A DNA stretch of 64,000 nt, taken from assembly GCF_902498915.1 (NCBI RefSeq), contig NZ_CABVLQ010000001.1. One strand, 5' to 3'. The number at the start of each line of letters is the position of its first letter. Within the stretch, counting starts at the first letter, position 1. Shown piece by piece: positions 17,324-25,580 of this stretch. This DNA comes from Escherichia ruysiae. Its GTDB lineage: Bacteria; Pseudomonadota; Gammaproteobacteria; Enterobacterales; Enterobacteriaceae. Made by a program: the position numbers and the translations under genes. The notes under the pieces are model-generated. The model was not told the origin of the DNA, did not search any database, and saw only the letters and a list, made by a program, of their open reading frames with translations.

Positions 17324-19588
17324 ATGGCGCACCCCGGACGTCACTTTTTTGCCAGCGCGCGCGGGCGGTTGCTGCTTTTAAATTTGCTTGTGGTGGCGGT
17401 GACGCTGATGGTCAGCGGCGTGGCGGTAATGGGCTTTCGTCATGCCAGCCAGATGCAGGAGCAGGTGCAGCAGCAAACGGTGGATGATATGACCGGCAGC
17501 CTGAATCTGGCGCGCGACACCGCAAACGTGGCGACAGCGGCGGTGCGATTATCACAGGTGGTGGGGGCGCTGGAATATAAAGGTGAAGCCGAGCGATTGC
17601 AGGAGACACAGCGGGCATTAAAAAGCTCGCTTGCACAACTGGCGAACGCGCCTTTAGCACAGCAGGACGCCGGGCTGGTGGCGCGAATCATCCAGCGCAG
17701 CAATGAACTGCAAACCAGCGTCGGCGGAATGCTGGAGCGGGGGCAAAGGCGACATCTGGAGCGTAACGCGCTGTTAAGTTCGCTATATCAAAACTTAAGT
17801 TATCTGCGGCATCTGCAAAAAGTCACTTACGCGGAAGATGATCTTTTGCTTAACGAGATGAACCGGCTGATCGTTGCCGCCATTGCCACTCCAGCACCGC
17901 AGGCGATTATTCATCAACTGGTTGAAGTGATGTCTGCGCTGCCGACTCATAGTGATACGCCGTTAGTAAATACGCTACTTACTGATTTCAATGATGAACT
18001 ACGTAAACTCGCGCCGCTTTCGGCGTCACTGGAGCAAAGCGATCTGGCGATTAGCTGGTATATGTTTCACATCAAAGCTCTGGTGGCGATCCTTAACAGC
18101 GATATAAACCATTATGCCGAACAGGTGGCGATGCTTTCCGGTCAGCGGGTAGCACAAAGTTACCAGGATCTGCGCTCCGGCGAGAGGGTGATCATGATTT
18201 TTGCCCTGTTAGCGGTGGTGATCACCGCATTTGCAGGTTGGTACATCTATCGCAATCTCGGCTCAAACCTGACGGCGATTTCCCGCGCCATGAGCCGTCT
18301 GGCGCACGGTGAAGCAGACGTCAGCTTTCCGGCGTTACAGCGGCGCGATGAGTTAGGTGAACTGGCACGCGCCTTTAACGTCTTCGCCCGTAATACCGCA
18401 TCGCTTGAGCGGACGTCACGGCTGCTGAAAGAGAAAACCACGCAGATGGAGATTGCCCAAACCGAGCGGCAGGGGCTGGAAGAGGCGCTGTTGCATAGCC
18501 AGAAACTAAAAGCGGTCGGGCAACTGACGGGGGGACTGGCGCATGATTTTAATAATCTGTTGGCGGTGATTATTGGCAGCCTGGAGCTGGTGAACACGGA
18601 CTCGCCCGACGCGCCGCGAATACAACGGGCGCAGCAAGCCGCCGAACGTGGCGCGCTACTAACCCAACGGCTGCTGGCGTTTTCCCGCAAGCAGTCCTTA
18701 CATCCACAAGCCATTGAACTGAAAACATTACTGGAAGAGTTAAGTGAATTGATGCGCCACTCCTTACCGACAACGCTGACGCTGGAGATTGAAGCACAGT
18801 CTCCGGCGTGGCCTGCGTGGATTGACATCAGCCAACTGGAAAACGCCATCATCAACCTGGTGATGAACGCTCGTGATGCGATGGAAGGGCTGACGGGAAC
18901 CCTCAAAATCCGCACCTGGAACCAGCGTGTCACCCGTAGCGGTGGGCAGCGTCAGGACATGGTGGCTCTGGAGGTTATCGATCATGGCTGTGGAATGTCG
19001 CAGGAGGTGAAAAGCCAGGTATTCGAGCCGTTCTTTACCACCAAACAGACGGGCAGTGGCAGCGGGCTGGGCTTGTCGATGGTCTATGGTTTCGTGCGTC
19101 AGTCCGGCGGGAGGGTGGAAATCGAAAGCGCGCCGGGGCAGGGAACGACAGTCAGACTACAGCTTCCCCGTGCGTTGTTGGCGGCGAAAAATGTATCGTC
19201 AGCGGTGGTAGAACAGACAGCCGTCAGCGGCGATAAGCTGGTGTTGGTGCTGGAAGATGAAGCTGCAGTACGCCAGACAATCTGCGAACAGTTGCACCTG
19301 CTGGGCTATTTGACGCTGGAAGCCAGCAGCGGCGAACAGGCGCTGGATCTGCTGGCGGCATCAGTGGAAATCGATATTTTTATCAGCGACTTAATGCTCC
19401 CAGACGGTATGAGCGGCGCAGAAGTGGTCAATGCAGCACGCAAACGCTACCCACACCTGACGCTGCTGCTCATCAGCGGTCAGGATTTACGCCCCAGCTA
19501 TAACCCCGCGTTGCCAGAAGTGGCGCTGCTGCGCAAACCTTTTACCCGCGTGCAACTGGCGCAGGCATTGGGGCAAATTGAGGGATGA
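17324..19588 (+). CDS. Hybrid sensor histidine kinase of the accessory sugar locus
   Basis: A 754-residue membrane-bound hybrid kinase. A first membrane helix (about 15-37) and second (about 288-308) enclose a 250-residue periplasmic, strongly helical sensor rich in L, Q and A, resembling the TorS type. A HAMP linker follows (about 309-362), then the phospho-acceptor segment GLAHDFNNLLAV with H407. The ATPase domain has N-box NLVMNARDAM, G1 DHGCGM and G2 GSGSGLGLSMVYG. The C-terminal receiver (about 640-754) has phospho-acceptor D689 (FISDLMLPDG). There is no HPt domain. The start MAHPGRH is backed by CGGAG 6 bases upstream. The probable output is the OmpR-type regulator at 11981-12688. Confidence 0.9.
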   Translation: MAHPGRHFFASARGRLLLLNLLVVAVTLMVSGVAVMGFRHASQMQEQVQQQTVDDMTGSLNLARDTANVATAAVRLSQVVGALEYKGEAERLQETQRALKSSLAQLANAPLAQQDAGLVARIIQRSNELQTSVGGMLERGQRRHLERNALLSSLYQNLSYLRHLQKVTYAEDDLLLNEMNRLIVAAIATPAPQAIIHQLVEVMSALPTHSDTPLVNTLLTDFNDELRKLAPLSASLEQSDLAISWYMFHIKALVAILNSDINHYAEQVAMLSGQRVAQSYQDLRSGERVIMIFALLAVVITAFAGWYIYRNLGSNLTAISRAMSRLAHGEADVSFPALQRRDELGELARAFNVFARNTASLERTSRLLKEKTTQMEIAQTERQGLEEALLHSQKLKAVGQLTGGLAHDFNNLLAVIIGSLELVNTDSPDAPRIQRAQQAAERGALLTQRLLAFSRKQSLHPQAIELKTLLEELSELMRHSLPTTLTLEIEAQSPAWPAWIDISQLENAIINLVMNARDAMEGLTGTLKIRTWNQRVTRSGGQRQDMVALEVIDHGCGMSQEVKSQVFEPFFTTKQTGSGSGLGLSMVYGFVRQSGGRVEIESAPGQGTTVRLQLPRALLAAKNVSSAVVEQTAVSGDKLVLVLEDEAAVRQTICEQLHLLGYLTLEASSGEQALDLLAASVEIDIFISDLMLPDGMSGAEVVNAARKRYPHLTLLLISGQDLRPSYNPALPEVALLRKPFTRVQLAQALGQIEG

Positions 19589-19670
19589 TTTTCAGAATTT
19601 ATCAAGAGGCCTGGAGCAAACGTGCTGTTATTGTGAGCAATTCTGCTCTGAATGGGATATAAAAGGAATT

Positions 19671-20333
19671 ATGTCAGTACTGACAAGAGGCGATTCACAT
19701 ATGATCGTGATGCCAACCACCTATAGCCCAATGACGGTTGCTCGTTCTTTTCGCGTGGTGGAAGAGATCGAGCTTTCCGGGCGTCTGTTACAGGTGATTT
19801 ATGACAGCCAGACGCCAAGAGCGGCCATCATTGAAGCGGACATTGAAGTTTTTGCAGGCGTGCCACGTCATCGGGTACTCGCCGCTCTCGACCTGCAGCG
19901 TAAAAAAGAGTTCGGCAGCGATATTATTGCCGTTGAACGCTGGTGGGAAGACTCGGATCTGGTACAAGTGGAAGGTATCTGCGTCTCCCCAGGTGAACGT
20001 GATAAAGGTCTGGCAACGCGACTGTATGAAGCGTTAATCCTGCAATGCGGAATCACACTCATCAGCGATTTTGATCAGTATGATGGCGGGAAGATGCTCT
20101 GGCAGAAGATCGCGCGCGAGTCCGATCAGATTTCGGTGTTTATATTAGACACTGAACAAGAGACATTTTGGCCTTACGATGGCACGAAAGTGATCTACGA
20201 TGGTGGCTGCATTCCGGAAGAACGTATCTGGAGTATTTCTCCGGATCAAAAATGTCATAGCATTGTGCTGGTGGCGGAAAATAAACGGCGAGCTATCCAG
20301 CTAATGGAAGAGTCTGCGCCTTACCGTATTTGA
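19671..20333 (+). CDS. GNAT-family N-acetyltransferase, target unknown
   Basis: A 220-residue protein. The middle (about residues 100-125) has the acetyl-CoA pocket pattern VEGICVSPGERDKGLATRL, that is a beta-strand followed by R-x-x-G-x-A, the GNAT motif A. The chosen ATG (MSVLTRG) has AAGGA 5 bases upstream; a longer frame reaches back into the kinase gene but has no ribosome site. No antitoxin-like gene is adjacent, so it does not look like a GNAT toxin pair. It is not known to me from K-12 at this place. The substrate may be a protein, aminoglycoside or metabolite; none can be favoured. Confidence 0.75.
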   Translation: MSVLTRGDSHMIVMPTTYSPMTVARSFRVVEEIELSGRLLQVIYDSQTPRAAIIEADIEVFAGVPRHRVLAALDLQRKKEFGSDIIAVERWWEDSDLVQVEGICVSPGERDKGLATRLYEALILQCGITLISDFDQYDGGKMLWQKIARESDQISVFILDTEQETFWPYDGTKVIYDGGCIPEERIWSISPDQKCHSIVLVAENKRRAIQLMEESAPYRI

Positions 20334-20401
20334 GATTACTCCGCTACTCCGGTTATTCACACTCAACTAACGTTAAGCCAGTCCATCACAGAGACTGTCT
20401 T

Positions 20402-20731
20402 ATGAAACCTTACTCCACGCTCTTTCTTTTCACCCTGCTCACGCTGACCACCGTTCCGGCTCAGGCCGATATTATCGACGACACGATTGGTAATATTCAG
20501 CAGGCGATTAACGACGCTTATAACCCTGACCGTGGGCGTGACTATGAAGATTCGCGCGACGACGGCTGGCAGCGTCAAGTGAGCGACGATCGTCGCAGAC
20601 AATATGACGACCGCCGCCGCCAGTTTGAAGATCGCCGCAGGCAGCTGGACGACCGCCAGCGCCAGCTTGATCAGGAGCGTCGGCAGCTGGAAGATGAAGA
20701 GCGGAGAATGGAAGATGAGTATGGGCGGTGA
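20402..20731 (+). CDS. yjdP: YjdP, secreted Arg/Asp/Gln-rich repeat protein
   Basis: A 109-residue protein of unknown function. A signal peptide ends near AQA (about residue 22). From about residue 55 to the end it is built of seven-residue repeats of the type DDRRRQF/EDRRRQL/DDRQRQL/DQERRQL/EDEERRM. These are highly charged and likely form a long single helix or coiled coil in the periplasm. In K-12 it stands next to the phosphonate operon; here that operon is absent and yjdN follows 63 bp away. Confidence 0.88.
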   Translation: MKPYSTLFLFTLLTLTTVPAQADIIDDTIGNIQQAINDAYNPDRGRDYEDSRDDGWQRQVSDDRRRQYDDRRRQFEDRRRQLDDRQRQLDQERRQLEDEERRMEDEYGR

Positions 20732-20794
20732 TGTTGGGTATGGGGCAGGCATCGCCCCTCCCCCTAATTCTCCCCATCAGCTATTAAAGCCCGG

Positions 20795-21238
20795 CTATTG
20801 TGTTGACTGCTGCTTAACGACATTAATCATCCACGGCACTCCAAATTTATCGGTAACTTTGCCGAAGCCATGTGCCCAGAAGGTTTCCTGCCAGTCCATT
20901 TCGATTTTTCCGTTGGCGGCAAGGTTGTCAAACCAACGTTTCCCTTCCTCGACCTGTTGCGAATCGAGCACCAACGTAAATCCGGAGTAGTTGGCTTTTC
21001 CTGACGGTATGGCATCGCTCATCATGATGTCGCTTCCGGCAATGCGCACGTTAGCATGGGCGATGGCAGTATCGGGAAATTGCATCCCTGAAGGACAACC
21101 TTCGGAGCTTTCCTGCGCGGGTTTCGGCATTTCCCCAAAGCTGATTTTATAGAGCAGTTCCGCATCTAACGTGCGTTGGTAATAGGCTATGGCGTCGGCA
21201 CAGTTACCGGCAAAAGAGATATAGGGGCTTAACGGCAT
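20795..21238 (-). CDS. yjdN: YjdN (formerly PhnB), VOC/glyoxalase-fold protein
   Basis: A 147-residue protein of the PhnB/DUF1338-like branch of the vicinal oxygen chelate fold. It starts MPLSPYISFAGNCADAIAYY, the typical beta-alpha opening of these domains, and contains SDIMMSDA. Members often act as metal-dependent enzymes or resistance proteins, but no reaction is established for this one. It is historically named after the phn operon, although not needed for phosphonate use. Its neighbour phnA lies upstream on the same strand beyond REP elements. Confidence 0.9.
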   Translation of the reverse strand: MPLSPYISFAGNCADAIAYYQRTLDAELLYKISFGEMPKPAQESSEGCPSGMQFPDTAIAHANVRIAGSDIMMSDAIPSGKANYSGFTLVLDSQQVEEGKRWFDNLAANGKIEMDWQETFWAHGFGKVTDKFGVPWMINVVKQQSTQ

Positions 21239-21298
21239 GATGGTGACCTCAGTTAAGAGAAGTCAGTTAAGTGTAGTTTGAATTTTGTACAGATGAAG

Positions 21299-21475
21299 AG
21301 TAGGCCTCATAAGACGCGCAAGCGTCGCATCAGGCATTTGGCACCGTTGCCGGATGCGGCGTAAACGCCTTATTCCGGCCTACGGATGGCGCGGGAATTT
21401 GTAGGCCTGATAAGACGCGCAAGCGTCGCATCAGGCATTTGGCACCGTTGCCGGATGTATCGCACCCGGCATTCG
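21299..21475. repeat. REP/BIME cluster between yjdN and phnA
   Basis: REP cores occur at about 21301-21337 (AAGACGCGCAAGCGTCGCAT), 21349-21386 (inverted, GGATGCGGCGTAAACGCC) and 21402-21438, with a partial unit at 21449-21460. The first and third copies share about 55 bp including the downstream TTTGGCACCGTTGCCGGATG. These fill the gap and likely stabilise the phnA mRNA 3' end. Confidence 0.9.
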
Positions 21476-21478
21476 AAA

Positions 21479-21814
21479 TCAATTCTTTTTCACAAACTCA
21501 GATTTCAGTTTCATCGGACCAAAACCGTCGATTTTGCAATCGATGTTATGGTCGCCTTCAACCAGGCGGATGTTTTTCACTTTGGTGCCGATTTTCAGCA
21601 TCGAAGAGCTACCTTTCACCTTCAGATCTTTAATGATGGTAACGCTGTCGCCGTCAGCCAGCAGGTTGCCGTTAGCATCTTTAACGATCAGCTCGTCGCT
21701 TTCCTGCGCAGGTTCAGCGTCGTTCCATTCGTAGGCGCATTCCGGGCAGATGTACATGCCGTTATCTTCGTAGGTGTATTCGGAGTTGCATTTCGGGCAG
21801 TGTGGTAATGACAT
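21479..21814 (-). CDS. phnA: PhnA (YjdM), small zinc-ribbon protein
   Basis: A 111-residue protein. A zinc ribbon at the N-terminus has the pairs CPKC (residues 6-9) and CPEC (about 23-26); a C-terminal PhnA domain (about 40-111) ends [10 protein letters not shown]. The name is historical: it is not a phosphonoacetate hydrolase and is not required for phosphonate use in E. coli. The start MSLPHCPKC fits the known length; the frame extends 49 codons upstream without support. The SH3-like domain suggests protein or nucleic acid binding, unproven. Confidence 0.92.
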
Positions 21815-22213
21815 GTGGATTTCCTCAAAAGTCAGCAGGGCAAAAGCGCCAAAAAACGGCAGATTGCCGAAAAAGGCCGCAATTATACACAAAATCCCTG
21901 AGTTTGTCGGGGGTACTGCTGATTTTAGTCGACGATCGTTTTCATTTGAAAGACAACGCAAAAAGAAAATAATCTTTTTGCCTCTGTTTATTATTTAAGT
22001 TAAGGTTAACTCTCTTCTTGTTCTTTTTTTAATTAAATTGTTATTTTATCTTTCTGACTTTTAACTTGTCGGAAGAGATTTATTCATCCGAATAAAAACA
22101 ACATATTAAATATAAAAATTATTTCCTGCAGTAATTATAAAAGCCGACAACAGAACGAAAAAACGATCTGGCTAAATAAAAATAATGAAATTTGCTTTAA
22201 GGAAGAATTTTCC
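21815..22213. other. AT-rich divergent region between phnA and crfC
   Basis: 399 bp with no convincing gene. It must hold the phnA promoter (minus) and the crfC promoter (plus). The stretch 21960-22200 is very AT-rich, a possible H-NS or IHF target. GGAAG lies 8 bp before the crfC start. No RNA hairpin of note was seen. Confidence 0.6.
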
Positions 22214-24442
22214 ATGTACACACAGACAATATATGAGTTAAGTCAGGAGGCTGAACGTCTGTTACAGCTTTCCAGACAACAGTTGCAGTTACTGGAAAAA
22301 ATGCCGCTCTCTGTGCCCGGAGAAGATGCACCACCACTGGCTTTACCCTGGAGTCAGCCTAATATCGCCGAGCGTCACGCAATGCTGAATAATGAGCTGC
22401 GAAAAATTTCCCGTCTGGAAATGGTGCTGGCGATTATTGGCACCATGAAAGCAGGGAAATCAACCACCATTAACGCTATTGTTGGCACTGAAGTTCTGCC
22501 TAATCGCAATCGCCCTATGACTGCGCTGCCGACGCTTATTCGCCATACGCCGGGGCAAAAAGAACCGGTGCTGCATTTTTCGCATGTCGCACCAATCGAC
22601 TGTTTAATCCAAAAATTACAACAACGCCTGCGCGATTGCGATATTGAGCATCTGACCGAACTGCTGGAAATAGATAAAGATATGCGTGCGCTTATGCAGC
22701 GGATCGAAAATGGCGTTGCTTTTGAAAAATATTATCTTGGTGCCCAGCCAATTTTTCATTGCCTGAAAAGTTTGAATGATTTGGTGCGTCTGGCGAAGGC
22801 GCTGGACGTCGATTTTCCTTTTTCTGCTTACGCCGCCATTGAGCATATTCCTGTAATTGAAGTGGAGTTTGTCCATCTGGCAGGGCTGGAGAGTTATCCC
22901 GGGCAGTTGACGCTGCTGGATACCCCCGGACCGAATGAAGCCGGACAACCGCATCTGCAAAAAATGCTTAACGAGCAACTGGCGCGCGCCTCCGCAGTGC
23001 TGGCGGTGCTGGACTATACGCAACTGAAGTCAATCTCCGATGAAGAAGTGCGTGAGGCGGTTTTAGCGGTGGGGAAATCAGTACCGCTGTATGTGCTCGT
23101 CAATAAGTTCGATCAGCAGGATCGTAACAGTGACGATGCAGAACAGGTGCGGGCGCTGATTTCCGGGACGTTGATGAAAGGTTGTGTTACGCCAGGGCAG
23201 ATATTTCCGGTATCGTCGATGTGGGGCTATCTGGCAAATCGGGCACGTCATGAGTTAGCTAACAATGGTAAGTTGCCAGCACCGGAGCAACAACGCTGGG
23301 TGGAGGATTTTGCCCATGCCGCGCTTGGCAGGCGCTGGTGCAATGCCGATCTGGCAGATATCGACCATATTCGCCATGCTGCCGATCAACTGTGGGAAGA
23401 TTCGCTGTTCGCCCAACCGGTTCAGGCATTACTCCATGCCGCCTACGCCAACGCGTCGTTATATGCACTGCGATCTGCCTCGCATAAGTTGTTGAATTAT
23501 GCCCAACAAGCGCGGGAATACCTTGATTTTCGCGCGCACGGGCTGAACGTCGTTTGCGAGCAATTGCGGCAAAATATCCTCCAGGTTGAAGAAAATATGC
23601 AGCTATTGCAGCTTAATCAGGTGCAGGTGAGTGGCGAGATTAAACATGAAATCGAGGTGGCTCTGGCATCAGCCAACGACTTTCTGCGTCAGCAGCAAGA
23701 CGAGGTGAATACCCAGTTAGCAGTGCTGTTTCAACATGATTCATGGCCGTTAAGCGAGATTCGTACCCGCTGCGAGACGCTGTTACAGGCGGCACAGACC
23801 AAAATCAGCCGTGACTTTACGCTGCGTTTTGCTGAACTGGAATCAACCCTTTGCCGGGTGTTAACCGATGTTATTCACCCCATCGAGCAACGGGTAAAAA
23901 CAGAATTGAATGAGTCCGGGTTTCGCCCCGGCTTTCATTTTCCTGCTTTTCACGGCGCAGTCCCACACTTCAATACTCGCCAGCTGTTCAGCGATGCAAT
24001 ATCCCACCAGGAAGCAATGGATGAGCAGAGCAGCCGTTTTGGCATTGTGCGTGAGACGTTCTCGCGCTGGCTGAATCAGCCTGACTGGGGACGGGGTGGT
24101 GAGAAATCACCGCCAGAGGCCGTTGATTACAGTGCGCTACAACGAACGTTAACCGAAGAAGTAGACCTTTATTGCCAACAAATGGCTAAAGCTTTGGCGG
24201 TTCAGGTCGATGATTCTGTCACGGCAGGCATGAACACTTTTTTCGCTGATTTCGCGTTATGTTTGACGGAATTACAGGCGCGTTTACGCGATAGTCTGGC
24301 TCTGCGTCAACAAAATGAATCCGTGGTCAGGATGATGCAGCAGCAATTGCAACAGACCGTGATGATTCATGGCTGGATTTATACGGACTCTCAGTTGTTA
24401 CGCGATGATATTCAAACTCTTTTCATGGCAGAACAGTATTGA
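22214..24442 (+). CDS. crfC: Dynamin-like GTPase CrfC (clamp-binding, nucleoid partition)
   Basis: A 742-residue dynamin-family GTPase that binds the DNA sliding clamp and takes part in chromosome partition in E. coli. The P-loop GTMKAGKSTT starts at residue 76; G2 threonine is in NRPMTALPT; G3 is LLDTPGPNE at about 234-242; G4 is NKFD at about 297-300. The C-terminal half is helical (stalk-like), with predicted coiled coils around 425-510. The stop TGA overlaps the TTG start of yjcZ, so the two are translationally coupled. Full length and intact. Confidence 0.93.
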   Translation: MYTQTIYELSQEAERLLQLSRQQLQLLEKMPLSVPGEDAPPLALPWSQPNIAERHAMLNNELRKISRLEMVLAIIGTMKAGKSTTINAIVGTEVLPNRNRPMTALPTLIRHTPGQKEPVLHFSHVAPIDCLIQKLQQRLRDCDIEHLTELLEIDKDMRALMQRIENGVAFEKYYLGAQPIFHCLKSLNDLVRLAKALDVDFPFSAYAAIEHIPVIEVEFVHLAGLESYPGQLTLLDTPGPNEAGQPHLQKMLNEQLARASAVLAVLDYTQLKSISDEEVREAVLAVGKSVPLYVLVNKFDQQDRNSDDAEQVRALISGTLMKGCVTPGQIFPVSSMWGYLANRARHELANNGKLPAPEQQRWVEDFAHAALGRRWCNADLADIDHIRHAADQLWEDSLFAQPVQALLHAAYANASLYALRSASHKLLNYAQQAREYLDFRAHGLNVVCEQLRQNILQVEENMQLLQLNQVQVSGEIKHEIEVALASANDFLRQQQDEVNTQLAVLFQHDSWPLSEIRTRCETLLQAAQTKISRDFTLRFAELESTLCRVLTDVIHPIEQRVKTELNESGFRPGFHFPAFHGAVPHFNTRQLFSDAISHQEAMDEQSSRFGIVRETFSRWLNQPDWGRGGEKSPPEAVDYSALQRTLTEEVDLYCQQMAKALAVQVDDSVTAGMNTFFADFALCLTELQARLRDSLALRQQNESVVRMMQQQLQQTVMIHGWIYTDSQLLRDDIQTLFMAEQY

Positions 24443-25311
24443 CAAAGACGTTACTGGACGGCTCTGGTCGCGTACTGGAGTCGGTTTATCCCCGCTTTTT
24501 GGTGGATCTGGCGCAGGGCGATGATGCCCGCTATCCACAAACCCATCAGCAGCAGCTTCGTGAACGACTGATGCAGGAACTTCTTGCGCGCGCACAACTT
24601 CAGACGTGGGCGAATGCCGGAATGTTAAATGCGCCACTTAGCCTGCGCCTGACATTGGTGGAAAAACTGGCGGCGATGCTTGATCCCGGTCATCTGGCGC
24701 TGACGCAGATCGCGCAACATCTGGCACTATTGCAAAAAATGGATCACCGTTCGTACTCTGCTTTCCCGGAACTTCCCCAGCAAATCGCCGCGTTGTATGA
24801 GTGGTTTTCTGCCCGCTGTCGCTGGAAGGAAAAAGCGTTAATGCAACGAGGGTTACTGGTTCAGGCAGGTGAGCAGAGTGAGCAAATTTTTACCCGCTGG
24901 CGTGCTGGTGCGTATAACGCCTGGTCGCTACCGGGACGTTGTTTTATTGCTCTGGAGGAGCTGCGCTGGGGAGCGTTTGGCGATGCCTGCCATCTGGGAA
25001 GCCCGCAAGCGGTGGCGTTGTTGCTGGGTGATTTGCGCGTGAAAGCGACGCAATATCTGGCAGATAGTATCAATGCGGCACCGACCACTCGCCATTATTA
25101 CCATCAGTGGTTTTCCCCTCCTGGAGCCTCGACAGGCGGGGATCATGCAGACTTTTTAAGTTGGCTGGGCAAGTGGTCGGATGCCGATAAGCAGCCTGTT
25201 TGCTGGTCAGTAACCCAACGCTGGCAAACCGTCGCGCTGGGGATGCCACGGCTCTGTTCAGCACAACGTCTGGCGGGGGCAATGGTCGAAGAAATCTTCT
25301 CTGTAAATTAA
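24439..25311 (+). CDS. yjcZ: YjcZ, CrfC operon partner of unknown function
   Basis: A 290-residue protein with a TTG start that overlaps the crfC stop (TTGA). No signal peptide or membrane helix is seen, and I recognise no domain; it is rich in Leu, Ala, Gln and Trp and probably helical. It appears to be a couple of residues shorter than the K-12 protein, by a small in-frame difference near residues 225-232. Tight coupling to crfC implies that the two act together. In K-12 it has been reported to affect motility and biofilm when overproduced. Confidence 0.85.
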   Translation: MTKTLLDGSGRVLESVYPRFLVDLAQGDDARYPQTHQQQLRERLMQELLARAQLQTWANAGMLNAPLSLRLTLVEKLAAMLDPGHLALTQIAQHLALLQKMDHRSYSAFPELPQQIAALYEWFSARCRWKEKALMQRGLLVQAGEQSEQIFTRWRAGAYNAWSLPGRCFIALEELRWGAFGDACHLGSPQAVALLLGDLRVKATQYLADSINAAPTTRHYYHQWFSPPGASTGGDHADFLSWLGKWSDADKQPVCWSVTQRWQTVALGMPRLCSAQRLAGAMVEEIFSVN

Positions 25312-25356
25312 CTGTAAATAATCAGTTACATCAATGAGTGCTCAACGAAATCCATG

Positions 25357-25372
25357 TGTGAAGTTGATCACA
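25357..25372 (+). promoter_or_regulatory. CRP site upstream of proP
   Basis: TGTGA-AGTTGA-TCACA is a near-perfect palindromic CRP site, 209-224 bp before the proP start. In K-12 a CRP site lies at the osmotically induced P1 promoter, where CRP represses. The rest of 25312-25580 is expected to hold P1, P2 and Fis sites, which I did not resolve. Confidence 0.85.
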
Positions 25373-25580
25373 AATTTAAACGCTGGTAGGGTAAAAAGGT
25401 CATTAACTGCCCAATTCAGGCGTCAACAGGTTTGATTGTACAATCCTTAATCGGATCGTGTAAGCAAACCAGCTACGCTTGTTACAGAGATTGCACCCTG
25501 CAATTCCCGCTCCCCTTTTGCGGGCGCCGCGTCTATTTGCCTGACGCGTGCGGAAATGGGCTTACTCTGCGAGGAAAGCT

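Noticed and set aside
19671..20333. GNAT toxin of a toxin-antitoxin pair
   Set aside because: No RHH-type antitoxin gene lies next to it, and the protein is longer than TacT-type toxins.
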